Shown here: in pieces, positions 20,014 to 28,214 of the stretch | Layout of the letters: each line of letters begins with the position of its first letter | Position numbering within the stretch: the stretch's first letter is position 1 | Source: Actinomadura spongiicola | Lineage (GTDB): Bacteria; Actinomycetota; Actinomycetes; Streptosporangiales; Streptosporangiaceae | Direction of reading: 5' to 3' | Assembly: GCF_003432485.1 (NCBI RefSeq) | Contig: NZ_QVNQ01000001.1 | Location: forward strand, 310,001-374,000 | Length of the DNA: 64,000 nucleotides | Notes under the pieces: generated by a model | Told to the model about the DNA's origin: nothing | The model's input: the letters and a program-made list of their open reading frames with translations, nothing else | Database searches by the model: none | Position numbers and translations under genes: made by a program

Positions 20014-20751
20014 TCAGTCCACCGGAATCACGTACGCCAGCTCGTACCGGTCGACCGGCACGATGATGTCCGCGGTCTCCACCGGTCGGTCGCCCGAGTA
20101 GGTTCGCTGGATCACCATGACGATCGACCCCATCGGTTCGCCGAGCCGATCGGCCTCCTCGGCGAGGATCGCCCGCGCGGTCACGATCTCGGCGGCGAGC
20201 GTCACCGTCTGCCCGATCGCCCGCATCCTCGCGACGACACCGGCGCCGGCGTGCGGCCCGGCCTCGGGCAGCATCACCGGCGTGCCGCGCGTCAGCTCCA
20301 GGGGCTCCCAGCTCGTGGAGAGCATGACGGGCTCCCCATCGGCGAGGAAGGTGTAGGCGGTCCGCATGACGTCGGCGCCCTCGGCGACACTGAGCCGGTC
20401 GGCGATGGCCGGTGGTGCGGTCGTCGTCTCCGACGATGAGCGCCACGTCCCGGCTCGACCCTGGGTCTGCATGTCCGCGGCGAAGGGCGAGCCCCGCCGC
20501 TCCCGGTACCACGACCGGGTGAGGCGCCGGACCTGCGGGCGGTGGCGGACGTAGGTGCCCGATCCGGAGCGGGTCTCGACGTAGCCCTCGGATACCAGCA
20601 GGCGCACCGCCTCGACTGCGACGCGGTCGGACACGTCGTGCTGCTCGGCGAGCTGGTGGCGGGAGGGCACGCGGTCGCCCGGCGTGAGGCGGCCCTCGAC
20701 GATCTGGCGTCGCAGGTCATCGGCGATGCGCAGGTATGCGGGCTGGGCCAC
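20014..20751 (-). CDS. GntR family regulator, HutC/UTRA type
   Basis: A 245-residue repressor with an N-terminal winged helix (AYLRIADDLRRQIVEGRLTPGDRVPSR, ending SGSGTYVR) and a C-terminal UTRA effector domain (ADVMRTAYTFLADGEPVMLSTSWEP, then RTYSGDRPVETADIIVPVDRYEL). UTRA proteins bind small effectors that release them from DNA. In actinobacterial integrative elements similar proteins (KorSA type) control transfer genes, and the neighbouring small-gene cluster with RsbW-like protein fits that style. GTG 20751 is preceded by GGGAG six bases upstream; the longer frame to 20841 runs into the operator repeats. The gene is divergent from 20880. Confidence 0.88.
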   Translation of the reverse strand: MAQPAYLRIADDLRRQIVEGRLTPGDRVPSRHQLAEQHDVSDRVAVEAVRLLVSEGYVETRSGSGTYVRHRPQVRRLTRSWYRERRGSPFAADMQTQGRAGTWRSSSETTTAPPAIADRLSVAEGADVMRTAYTFLADGEPVMLSTSWEPLELTRGTPVMLPEAGPHAGAGVVARMRAIGQTVTLAAEIVTARAILAEEADRLGEPMGSIVMVIQRTYSGDRPVETADIIVPVDRYELAYVIPVD

Positions 20752-20803
20752 GTGCGGCTCCCGGGTGACTGGCGGCGACAGTTTCCAGACCAAGCTTGAC
20801 AAC

Positions 20804-20838
20804 CTGAGTACTCCGCTTGCAAGCTGAGTACTCAGCTT
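20804..20838. promoter_or_regulatory. tandem GntR operator candidate
   Basis: A perfect 18-bp palindrome AAGCTGAGTACTCAGCTT covers 20821-20838. The core CTGAGTACTC occurs again 20 bases to the left (20804-20813), so two copies lie two helical turns apart between the divergent GntR and ATP-binding genes. A -35-like TTGACA precedes it at 20796-20801. Autoregulation by the adjacent GntR protein is the simplest reading. Confidence 0.65.
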
Positions 20839-20879
20839 CACCCAGCGTTAAGACACGATCGCTTGGGGGTGTCTCTGTC

Positions 20880-21260
20880 ATGGCGTGGTCTCAGACCTAC
20901 CCAGGTCGCGCGTCCATGGTGCCAGCCATCAGGGCATACGTGCGAGGCCTTCTAACCGACTCCCCTCGCGTGGACGACGCCGAACTCGTCGTCGCCGAGT
21001 TGGCCGCGAACTCCTTACAGCACACACCGAGCGGGGAGGGCGGCCACCTGTCGGTAACCGTCGAGGTCGGCCCGGGGCGGACGCGCATCGCCGTCTCCGA
21101 CTCCGGGGCCGGTGACTGGTCCCGCCCGGACGCCACTGAGACCCTCGGCGACTACGGTCGCGGACTGATCCTCGTGGACGCCCTCGCCGACAAGGTCGGC
21201 CACGACATCACCGCCACCGGCCAGACCATGTGGGCTGAATTGACCTGGACCGAGGCGTGA
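20880..21260 (+). CDS. RsbW-like ATP-binding (GHKL) protein
   Basis: A 126-residue HATPase_c-type protein with the motifs VVAELAANSLQHTPS (N box), VSDSGAGDWSRP (G1-like) and DYGRGLILVDALAD (G2-like). Such stand-alone GHKL proteins in actinobacteria act as anti-sigma or regulatory kinases; many exist without an obvious partner. ATG 20880 was chosen because the frame upstream is the operator. It starts the operon that continues with genes at 21257, 21583 and 21909, each overlapping the previous one by four bases. Confidence 0.88.
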   Translation: MAWSQTYPGRASMVPAIRAYVRGLLTDSPRVDDAELVVAELAANSLQHTPSGEGGHLSVTVEVGPGRTRIAVSDSGAGDWSRPDATETLGDYGRGLILVDALADKVGHDITATGQTMWAELTWTEA

Positions 21261-21586
21261 CCCCCCAAGACCGGCGCGACCACGCCCGGGACCTGGGCAT
21301 GGCGGTCCTCGGATACATGCGCTGGCTGGATGAGATCGTGCCGGAGTCGCGGTATTGGCAAGGTGAGCGCGAGAATTCGGAGCGCATCGCCCACCTCGAA
21401 GGCATCGTCGACGACGCTCTTGCCCGGAGCGACTCCCCATCGCTCCCCTTCTTCTCCCCAACTCTCCGCTGGATGTGTGGCACTCGCCACAGAGTCACTA
21501 AGAGTGACCGCAACGCAGAACGGCCCCGGCCGGCGCGCGAACGCCGGGGGTTCCGGGGCCTGACCGGAAACGGAGTCCGGCTATGA
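21257..21586 (+). CDS. small protein, paralogue of the gene at 21909
   Basis: A 109-residue protein starting at a GTG that overlaps the previous stop (GTGA). Its first 60 residues (YMRWLDEIVPESRYW, EGIVDDALARS) align with the 67-residue product of the gene at 21909 (YMKLMDEVIVPASRY, GSIIERGAARARE). The C-terminal tail is basic and unlike the paralogue. No family or function is recognised. The tail contains a GC-rich hairpin region at the DNA level, so it could be a readthrough extension of a shorter protein. Confidence 0.6.
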   Translation: MTPQDRRDHARDLGMAVLGYMRWLDEIVPESRYWQGERENSERIAHLEGIVDDALARSDSPSLPFFSPTLRWMCGTRHRVTKSDRNAERPRPARERRGFRGLTGNGVRL

Positions 21587-21912
21587 GCAAGGTCCCGGAG
21601 GCGCTCGACGGGATTCCCGCGGACGCTCCCGCCACTCACCCCGACGCCGCCGTACGGCTGCGCGCGCTGGCAGAACACCTTAAGGTGCGCGGCTTCGAGG
21701 CCGAAACCGTCGGAAATGACTTGCTGGTGATCGCGCCGGTGAACGATATGGGGCGCCGTCTGTGCGTCCTGGTGATGTGTTATCCCCGGCCGGGAGACGG
21801 CGAGAGGCTGTGGTTCTGGTTGCACGGCCCCAAGCCACACCCGATCGCCGAAGCCGATCGCGTCATCGACGCGGCGGTCGCCATCGTCGGGGCGCTGAGG
21901 TCGGCGCTGTGA
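21583..21912 (+). CDS. small conserved-looking protein of unknown function
   Basis: A 109-residue soluble protein. It has a segment AVRLRALAEHLKVRGFEAETVGNDLLVIAP followed by beta-rich LCVLVMCYPR, ERLWFWLHGPK and a C-terminal helix with AEADRVIDAAVAIVGALRSAL. The pattern suggests an alpha-beta fold, but I recognise no family. ATG overlaps the previous stop as ATGA and the next gene overlaps this stop, so it belongs to one operon with the ATP-binding protein. Confidence 0.6.
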   Translation: MSKVPEALDGIPADAPATHPDAAVRLRALAEHLKVRGFEAETVGNDLLVIAPVNDMGRRLCVLVMCYPRPGDGERLWFWLHGPKPHPIAEADRVIDAAVAIVGALRSAL

Positions 21913-22112
21913 CCCAGCCGCCGGAGCCGCCGCCCGGGTGGACCGACCTTCAGTTCTCGCTCGCGGCCTACATGAAGCTCATGGACGAGGTCATCGTCCC
22001 CGCGTCGCGGTACGTCAGGGGCGCTGAAGACGTCGACCGGGAGCGGTATCTGGGTTCCATCATCGAGCGGGGCGCCGCCCGCGCCCGCGAGCGCCGGGCG
22101 GGCTCGCCGTAG
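21909..22112 (+). CDS. small protein, paralogue of the gene at 21257
   Basis: A 67-residue protein starting at GTG 21909 (GTGA overlap). The helix-rich stretch FSLAAYMKLMDEVIVPASRYVR and SIIERGAARARERRAG resembles the N-terminal half of the 21257 product. Two related small ORFs around one unrelated ORF suggest a local duplication. Function unknown. Confidence 0.6.
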   Translation: MTQPPEPPPGWTDLQFSLAAYMKLMDEVIVPASRYVRGAEDVDRERYLGSIIERGAARARERRAGSP

Positions 22113-22224
22113 ACCGGGGCGGCGCCGTTGGTGCTCGCCGTCCCGGCCGCGCCGCCCCTCCCAACGCCACATCCCCCGGAGCCTGCGCGGGTGCCCGGGG
22201 GTGGCCCACCCTGAGAGGACGACC

Positions 22225-22515
22225 ATGGAGACACCTGAGGACTTCGGCCGGGCCGAGCGTTTGCTGGCCGCGATCCGCGGGCGCGGCCGGGCAAAGGGCG
22301 TGGACATCGTCCGCGACGAGGAGACCGGCCTGTCGCAGGTCCGGATCGCCTACCGGGACGGGGCGATGCTGGCCGAGTGGACCGGCGCCACGTACCGGTG
22401 GCGGTCTGAGGACGGCCCGTGGGAGACGCTGGGCGCCGACCCGGAGGACGCCGCGAAGGTGATCGTGCCAACCATGGACGTGCGGACGACCCTCGACGGC
22501 GACGGCGGGCCTTGA
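22225..22515 (+). CDS. small soluble protein of unknown function
   Basis: A 96-residue acidic protein: helical N-terminus (AERLLAAIRGRGRAKGVDIV), then a beta-rich core GLSQVRIAYRDGAMLAEWTGATYRW. No family is recognised. ATG 22225 follows GAGAGGA and was chosen over the GTG at 22201. It lies about 110 bases after the previous operon and may be its last member. Confidence 0.6.
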   Translation: METPEDFGRAERLLAAIRGRGRAKGVDIVRDEETGLSQVRIAYRDGAMLAEWTGATYRWRSEDGPWETLGADPEDAAKVIVPTMDVRTTLDGDGGP

Positions 22516-22975
22516 ACCTGGGGCGGCGCGGGCGGTTCCTCAGTCCAGACTCCCGCGGCCCCGGTGGATAGGCGGGTGGATGGCGTGCCCGGCGAGCGTT
22601 CCGCTACGCGCCACCCGTTTCAGCGTGCCGGTGGCGGGCCTGCCGTCCCCCACAGGTCACGCGACCGGCACGCTCCCAGGGCCGGGGCTGTGCCGTCGGT
22701 TCCTGTCAGTGGGTGACGTGCCCGGCGAATGTGCCGAGAAGGGGCGCGCCGCCTCGTTCCAACGCGTCCCGGGCGGGGGCGTGTCGTGCTACCCGCAGAT
22801 CGTGTCGCGACCTGCATACTTCGGCGCACAACCTTGGAGGTCGGGCCGGATGTGTGGGCGCGAACCCGGCCTAGAGCCGCGGCCTCGACCGTGACCGGAC
22901 AGCCGTGAACCGGACGCGGCCTCCAGACGTCTCACGATCACCCCCCGCTTTGGAGCCCTCACAGACAGGAATCCC
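22516..22975. other. gene-free stretch before the PASTA lipoprotein
   Basis: 460 bases. Only short frames without ribosome sites are present. I see no conserved RNA, repeat or terminator. Confidence 0.4.
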
Positions 22976-23401
22976 ATGCGGACCCCGATCCACCTCCTTG
23001 CCGCCACAACCGTCGCCGTTCTCGCCGCGGGTTGTGCGGCCCCTGAGGAGCCACCGGCTTCGCGGGGGACGCGTACCGTCACGGCCACGCCCACGCCGAA
23101 GTCCACTGAAACGACTGCCCCGGCGACGGGTACAGCCAGGACAACACCCTCCGCCACGCCGTCAAAGACGGGTCCGAAGCGGATCCGCGTCCCGCAGGTG
23201 GTGGGGATGAACCACCAGAAAGCCCAGAACGCCATGCAGGCGGTCGGGTTGTTCCGACTCATGGAGGAGGACGCCACCGGGCAAGGGCGTCTCCTGCTGT
23301 GGGACCGGAACTGGGTCGTCGTCAAGCAGCGTCCCCGCGCAGGGACGCGGGTCACCGAGAACACTACGATCACGCTCTACAGCAAAAAGGTCGATGAATA
23401 G
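22976..23401 (+). CDS. lipoprotein with one PASTA domain
   Basis: A 141-residue secreted lipoprotein. The signal peptide ends with the lipobox LAAGC (Cys about residue 20). A Thr/Pro/Ser-rich linker (about 25-65) follows, then one PASTA domain (IRVPQVVGMNHQKAQNAMQA, ending KQRPRAGTRVTENTTITLYS). PASTA domains bind peptidoglycan fragments or beta-lactams in kinases and PBPs. A stand-alone lipoprotein form may sense or bind wall material outside the cell. ATG 22976 is preceded by AGGA. Confidence 0.85.
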   Translation: MRTPIHLLAATTVAVLAAGCAAPEEPPASRGTRTVTATPTPKSTETTAPATGTARTTPSATPSKTGPKRIRVPQVVGMNHQKAQNAMQAVGLFRLMEEDATGQGRLLLWDRNWVVVKQRPRAGTRVTENTTITLYSKKVDE

Positions 23402-23747
23402 ATCTACCGAACGTGCGGGCGAGCGGTGCCATGGGGGTGAGGGTCCACGGCGGGGACGATGTCCTGGGTCTCCGAGGCGTTCGCGGGTGTGCCGGAGGTG
23501 GGCCGAACCTTCGGCGCGATCGCCGTTTCCCGCCGTGACGCCCTTGTACATGCCCAGGAGCGTGCAGTTCGTCATCGGCGAGTAAGGGTCGAGCCGACTC
23601 ACCCTGGCCTCGGCCTTCGGAGGGACGGCTGAACGCCGGCGCCCCACTGGCTGGCCCCGTCCGGAAAGCCTGTGCTGTCTCCACGGTGTACGATCGACGT
23701 CGGTTGCGCCGATTCGGTGTTTCCGCAGGTAGACAACAGGAGATCGA
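23402..23747. other. gene-free stretch upstream of tRNA-Ala
   Basis: 346 bases with no recognisable gene. It should contain the tRNA-Ala promoter, but no clear -35/-10 pair stands out. Confidence 0.4.
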
Positions 23748-23820
23748 GGGGCCTTAGCTCAGTTGGTAGAGCACTGGCTTTGCAAGCCAGGTGTCAGGGG
23801 TTCGAATCCCCTAGGCTCCA
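23748..23820 (+). tRNA. tRNA-Ala (TGC)
   Basis: Acceptor GGGGCCT pairs with AGGCTCC (one G-U), D arm GCTC/GAGC, anticodon arm CTGGC TTTGCAA GCCAG gives TGC, and T arm AGGGG/CCCCT around TTCGAAT. CCA is not encoded (CCC follows the discriminator A). In related genomes this gene sits next to tRNA-Ile; here it is 13.6 kb away. Confidence 0.95.
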
Positions 23821-23829
23821 CCCGGCAGA

Positions 23830-23862
23830 AGCCCAGGTCAGACCCGAAGCCCGACCTGGGCT
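23830..23862 (+). terminator. terminator after tRNA-Ala
   Basis: AGCCCAGGTC (23830-23839) pairs perfectly with GACCTGGGCT (23853-23862), starting ten bases after the tRNA and followed by CTCGTTTC. Confidence 0.75.
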
Positions 23863-24053
23863 CTCGTTTCCCACGATCGCCTCTCTCGCTTGCGTGCCCG
23901 ATCGCTTCTTGAGTTCCGCGCCGGTCATCGTGTGCAGGGATCCCGGGGAACGTGCGGGGCGTATTCGGTCGCTTTCGTCGAGGCCCGTTCGTAGGCTCGG
24001 TGGCGTGGTTGAGCGGCTGTCTGGGGTGGTGTCCTGGGGCGAAGAGGCGCTAC

Positions 24054-24225
24054 GTGGCCCGTGGGGTGCCCGGCGGCTACCGCGTCTGGGACACCAAGGG
24101 GCGTAGGTGGTGGGGGGGACCATTACGAGCTGTGCCCCGACGATCTTCTGGCCGAGCTCAACGGAGGCCGGGACCCCGCGAGAATCGCGGTACTGCTCAG
24201 GCGGTATCGGGCCCTGAAGCGGTAG
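24054..24225 (+). pseudogene. frameshifted small gene (WDxKxRRWWGDHYEL-type protein)
   Basis: From GTG 24054, preceded by GAAGAGG, one frame reads ARGVPGGYRVWDTKGRRWWG. At a run of seven G (24112-24118) the coherent protein continues in the next frame as DHYELCPDDLLAELNGG and ends ALKR at the stop 24223-24225. Removing one G rejoins both halves into a protein of about 57 residues that looks like a conserved small actinobacterial protein. This is a real frameshift or a homopolymer sequencing error. The 3' end overlaps the DUF4265-like gene on the other strand. Confidence 0.55.
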
Positions 24226-24661
24226 AGCACAGGGCGTCTGGGGCGTTTCCGTACGACCACTCGGCGTTGGCCGTGGCGGCCCATTCGTTCATGGTCGAGT
24301 TGATGTGAGGGATGCCCGCCGACATGGGGACGGTCACAACGATGAATCGGAGGTTGGCGGGGGCTTCGACCAGGCCACTCAACGGAGTCATCGCTTCGCG
24401 CAATCGCTCGACATCCGAGTGGGCGAATTCCTTGATTGGGAACGCTTGGATCGCCAGGTTTCCGCCATGGTGGAGCACTCGAACTCGCATCGCCTCGTCG
24501 AGGGTGACGGTGTCGCCGGCGGCGCATCCGAGCACGAGCGCGGGTGTTCCGACGATCTTGTATTGCCCGTCTGGTAAGCGCTCTACGGGCACCATCTCAT
24601 AGGCCGGTTGACCGTCGGACTTGTCGCCGGCCCAGATTTGGGCGTGCTCATGAGTGGTCAT
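24197..24661 (-). CDS. DUF4265-like protein
   Basis: A 154-residue soluble protein with the pattern AYEMVPVERLPDGQYKIVGTPALVLGCAAGDTV, typical of DUF4265: a strand, a P-x-L/F-V-x-G-x-A-x-G-D-x-V turn, then RVRVLHHGGNLAIQAF. The C-terminal part includes VEAPANLRFIVVTVP and NEWAATANAEWSYGN. DUF4265 proteins are small and uncharacterised, often near toxin or phage-related genes. ATG 24661 lies 55 bases after the end of the gene to its right on the same strand, so the two may be co-transcribed. Confidence 0.65.
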   Translation of the reverse strand: MTTHEHAQIWAGDKSDGQPAYEMVPVERLPDGQYKIVGTPALVLGCAAGDTVTLDEAMRVRVLHHGGNLAIQAFPIKEFAHSDVERLREAMTPLSGLVEAPANLRFIVVTVPMSAGIPHINSTMNEWAATANAEWSYGNAPDALCSTASGPDTA

Positions 24662-24716
24662 CCGTCATGCTCCCACGATGCCGGTCCGTGCACGATGGGA
24701 TGCAGGGTGGGCGGCG

Positions 24717-25007
24717 TCAGGTTGATGGGGGCTGTTGCTCGCGGACGAAGACTGCTCCTGCGTGTCGGCCGCACTCTGCTACGGCGAGAAGTAGGTGCCG
24801 CAGGACTTCTGTGGGGATGCGTGACGGGTCCAGTGCCAGCACTTCGCATGGGCGGTCCATGTCCTCGTCCGGAACGAGGACATGCGCCAGCGGAGCGCCG
24901 TCCCCGTTGCCGTCGGTCAGTTCGACGCTCCAGGCGTCATCGGGCAGGGCGTAGAAGCTGAGCAGTTGATAGACCGTCCCGCCATGGTTCAGGAACTCCG
25001 TGGGCAT
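24717..25007 (-). CDS. small protein of unknown function
   Basis: A 96-residue soluble alpha-beta protein: beta start YQLLSFYALPDDAWSVELTDG, then PLAHVLVPDEDMD and a helix EVLRHLLLAVAECGRHAG. I do not recognise a family. The frame is open far upstream (to 25517) over the start of the AAA+ gene on the opposite strand; ATG 25007 gives a compact product. It is probably transcribed with the DUF4265-like gene. Confidence 0.6.
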   Translation of the reverse strand: MPTEFLNHGGTVYQLLSFYALPDDAWSVELTDGNGDGAPLAHVLVPDEDMDRPCEVLALDPSRIPTEVLRHLLLAVAECGRHAGAVFVREQQPPST

Positions 25008-25319
25008 GGCTCGATCATCGCAGGGTGGGGCGTACCCGGCATGCCCGGAGATCGGTACTTGATCATTATCGTGGCGAAATTGGGGGCTGAGTAAGGCATT
25101 GTGACCGTGGTTCGAGGCGGCGTCGGCGGGTTCGGGCGCGCCGGTTGATCGTTTGGGTGGAGGTGGGTCTGCCTGCGGGGATGGCCGTGGTTGGCCATAT
25201 TCCCAATGTGCCACGGGGATCATGGAAAGGATGTGGTCGGGGGGTGGTGGGTTTGAGAGCATGAGAGGCCCCGCAGCAAGGAAAGAACGGCCGTTCCTGA
25301 AACGTCTGGAGCGCTCTTT
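25008..25319. other. divergent promoter region of the chaperone locus
   Basis: 312 bases between the divergent small gene and the AAA+ gene. TGCCACGGGGATCATGG is visible, but no matched -35/-10 pair or CIRCE/HAIR-type heat-shock element is recognised. It should contain the promoter of the large plus-strand operon. Confidence 0.4.
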
Positions 25320-28214
25320 TTGCTGTTCGACAACGGTGTTTTCGATCCTCGGGCCGTCGACGATCCGCGTACGGTCGACGTCCTGCACGCCGCCGTCGAG
25401 CGTGCCGCCGGTTCGGTGCGGACCAGTGATCTGCTGCGGGCCGCTCTCGCCTCGAAGGACGCGCCGCTGCTGACCGCGCTCGGCCGGGCCCTGCCCGATG
25501 GGGTGCAGGTGCGTCACCTTCTGGAGGGCATCGAGATCTACAGCCCCGCGCGGGCGCCCGGCTCCGGGGCCGACGAGTTCGGCGGTGGCCGGGACGAGTT
25601 CAGCGCGGAAAGCCTCGCGGCACTTGACGCGTTCGGTGAGGAGTACGGGAAGTCATCGCCGGACGAACGGCGCGCCACGGCACTGGAACTGCTGGTGGCC
25701 TGCGTGCTGGAGCACCTGGAGGCGCGCGACCGGCAGAACCTGGTGACCCTGGACGCCCCCGCGGCCGCCGCGGTGCTGCGTACCCAGGTGCGGGCCGCGC
25801 GGGAGCCGCTGCCTTCTCTGCTGGACGAGGAGTCCGGAAGGCTCCGCTCGGAGGAGTTCACCCAGGACGCGTGGTCCGCGCTTGAACAGGCGGCCGAGCA
25901 GGCGGCGCTGCTCGGCTACGACCGGGTGCTCCCACCGCACTGCCTGCTGGCGTTGCTGGGTGAGACGGAGGGGCTGGCCGAACATCTCGTCCGGCTTCAG
26001 GTCGCGCCGCAGGTCGGGCCCGCGAAGGTCGCCGCGACGGTCGCCGACGCGTTCCGGCTGATCGAACGCCCGCGGACCACCGAACCGTTGCCTCTCGACC
26101 GGGCCGGGCTCGGCGAACCGTTCCTGGCGATGCTCGGACGGGCCCGGCGCGCCGCCGCCTCGTGGAACGCCGAGCGGATCGACGCGCCGCATCTGCTCGG
26201 CGCGGTCCTGGCGGAGATGCCGCCCCGGCTGGACAACGTCCTGCGGGCGCCGCCGCTGCGCCTCGACCCGAGCCTGCTGCGCGACCATCTCGACGAGGCG
26301 CTGCGGCAGCGCGCCACGACGCAGCCGCGCGAGGTCGCGTTCCGGCTCCCCGCGACCCTGCCGCCCGCGCAGGACCTCACCTGGCTCGCCCGCACCGACG
26401 AGCCCGCACCGGCGCTTCATGTCGACCGCTACTTCGACCCGTTGCTGCGGGCGCTGCACCGCGCGAGCGCCCCGCACGTCCTGATCACCGGGATGCCGGG
26501 GGTGGGCACCACCACGCTGGTGCGGGAACTGGCGCGCCGGGCCGCCATCGGACAGATCCCGTTCCTGCGGCGCAAGCGGTTCCTCTACGTGGACTGCCGG
26601 GACGTGACGCCCACGGAGAGCGGCACGAAGCTGAGCGGGCTCATCGAGCACGTGACCGGACGCACCGACCTGGTCGTGTGCGTGGACGGGCTGGGCTCCC
26701 TGCTGCGCGGGCCGTCCGGCGCCGACCACCGGTTGCCGTTGCGCGCCGCGATGAAGGAGCGGCGAATCCACCTCATCGGCGTGCTGTCCGTCCACGACCA
26801 TGACGACCTGATCGCGTCCGACCGGGCGCTGTCGGAGTTGTGCGCCCGGATCGAGGTGGACGAGCCGGGCCGCGCCGAGGCGTTGGAGATGGCGGCGCAG
26901 GCGGCCGAGGAGTTCGCCTCCCGGTTCAAGCTGCGGGTGGACGAACGCGCCGTGGAACGCGCAGTGCTGCTGTCGGTCGACTTCATGCTGAACGAACGGC
27001 TGCCCGCGAAGGCGGTGCGGGTGCTGCGCCGCGCCTGCGAAGACCTGCACTACCGCCGGACCCAGGCGGGCAGTGACCAGGAGGCGGTGCGTCCGGACGA
27101 CGTCGCCGCGGTGGTCGCCGAGTTCTCCGGGGTGCCGGTCGCGCAGATCGCAGGTACCGGCGGTGAGCGGATCGATCTGGAGCGGGCCCTCGGCGAGTCG
27201 GTGGTCGGGCAGCCCGAGGCGGTGCGGGTCGTCGCCGGTGAGCTGCGCAGGATCAAGGCGGGGCTCGCCTCTCCGGGACGTCCCGCCTCGGTGATGCTGT
27301 TCGCGGGGCTCACCGGGGTCGGCAAAACCGAACTGGCCAAGACCATCGCCAGGTTCTACTCGGCCTCGAAACGCATCCAGACGTATCCGATGGAGAACTT
27401 CACCGAGCCGCACAGCGTCGCGGGGATCCTCGGGTCGCCGCCCGGATACGTCGGTCATGACCAGGGCGGACGGCTGATCAACGACCTGAACGCCGACCCG
27501 TACTGCGTCTTCCTGCTGGACGAGGCCGAAAAGGCGCACCCGGAGGTGTGGCGGCCCTTCCTCAACCTGTTCGACGAGGGCTGGATCGTCGACCAGCGCG
27601 GGACGAAGGCGTTCGGCGACCGGGCCATCTTCGTCCTTACCACGAACGCCGGTCACGACATCATCGCCCGGATGGCGGCGGAGGGCCGTCCCATGCAGGA
27701 GACCGCCGACGCGGTCGAGCGGCATCTGCGCCAGGTGCGCCATCCGCGGTCCGGCGAGGTGGTGTTCCCACCGGAGTTCCTGGCCCGGTTACGCCAGATC
27801 GTCATCTTCCGTCCACTGGACCGGGCGGCGATGGAGGGCATCTGCCGCCAGGAGATCGCCAGGCAGCGCCGGTTCTGGCGGGACCGGAGGGAGAAGCGCC
27901 TCGTCGTCCCCGAGGCGCTGATCGGACATATCGCCGACCGGGGCCACGCCGCCAACGAGGCCGCCGGAGGAGCCAGGGGCGGGCGGATCATCTCCCGGCT
28001 GGTGTCCCAACTCGTCGAAGATCCGATCACGATCGCCGCCGAGCGGGCGCCGGACGCGTTCCACCGGTGCGGACGGGTCGAACTGCGCTTCAGACCCGGC
28101 GGGGAACCGCAGGTGGAGGCCGTCTTCCTGACGCCCGAGGAACAGGACCCCGCCGTCGACGGGGCCGCCGCCCCTGGTGACCGGAGGGTCCGGCTGCGGA
28201 AGGCGGGGGCGTGA
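25320..28214 (+). CDS. Clp-like double AAA+ ATPase, first ATP site degenerate
   Basis: A 964-residue HSP100-like protein. Residues 1-350 look like four ClpN-type helical repeats (for example LPPHCLLALLGETEGLAEHL and IDAPHLLGAVLAEMPP). AAA-1 has a damaged Walker A, GMPGVGTTT (391-399), Lys replaced by Thr, and a Walker B VVCVDGLGSLL without the catalytic Glu. AAA-2 is intact: GLTGVGKT (663-670), LLDEAEKAHPEVW, pore loop PPGYVGHDQGG, sensor TTNAG and FPPEFLARL. No ClpB middle coiled coil separates the rings and no ClpP-binding IGF loop is seen. It should thread proteins, but not into ClpP. The TTG start has GGAG eight bases upstream. The next gene overlaps by GTGA. Confidence 0.9.
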   Translation: MLFDNGVFDPRAVDDPRTVDVLHAAVERAAGSVRTSDLLRAALASKDAPLLTALGRALPDGVQVRHLLEGIEIYSPARAPGSGADEFGGGRDEFSAESLAALDAFGEEYGKSSPDERRATALELLVACVLEHLEARDRQNLVTLDAPAAAAVLRTQVRAAREPLPSLLDEESGRLRSEEFTQDAWSALEQAAEQAALLGYDRVLPPHCLLALLGETEGLAEHLVRLQVAPQVGPAKVAATVADAFRLIERPRTTEPLPLDRAGLGEPFLAMLGRARRAAASWNAERIDAPHLLGAVLAEMPPRLDNVLRAPPLRLDPSLLRDHLDEALRQRATTQPREVAFRLPATLPPAQDLTWLARTDEPAPALHVDRYFDPLLRALHRASAPHVLITGMPGVGTTTLVRELARRAAIGQIPFLRRKRFLYVDCRDVTPTESGTKLSGLIEHVTGRTDLVVCVDGLGSLLRGPSGADHRLPLRAAMKERRIHLIGVLSVHDHDDLIASDRALSELCARIEVDEPGRAEALEMAAQAAEEFASRFKLRVDERAVERAVLLSVDFMLNERLPAKAVRVLRRACEDLHYRRTQAGSDQEAVRPDDVAAVVAEFSGVPVAQIAGTGGERIDLERALGESVVGQPEAVRVVAGELRRIKAGLASPGRPASVMLFAGLTGVGKTELAKTIARFYSASKRIQTYPMENFTEPHSVAGILGSPPGYVGHDQGGRLINDLNADPYCVFLLDEAEKAHPEVWRPFLNLFDEGWIVDQRGTKAFGDRAIFVLTTNAGHDIIARMAAEGRPMQETADAVERHLRQVRHPRSGEVVFPPEFLARLRQIVIFRPLDRAAMEGICRQEIARQRRFWRDRREKRLVVPEALIGHIADRGHAANEAAGGARGGRIISRLVSQLVEDPITIAAERAPDAFHRCGRVELRFRPGGEPQVEAVFLTPEEQDPAVDGAAAPGDRRVRLRKAGA

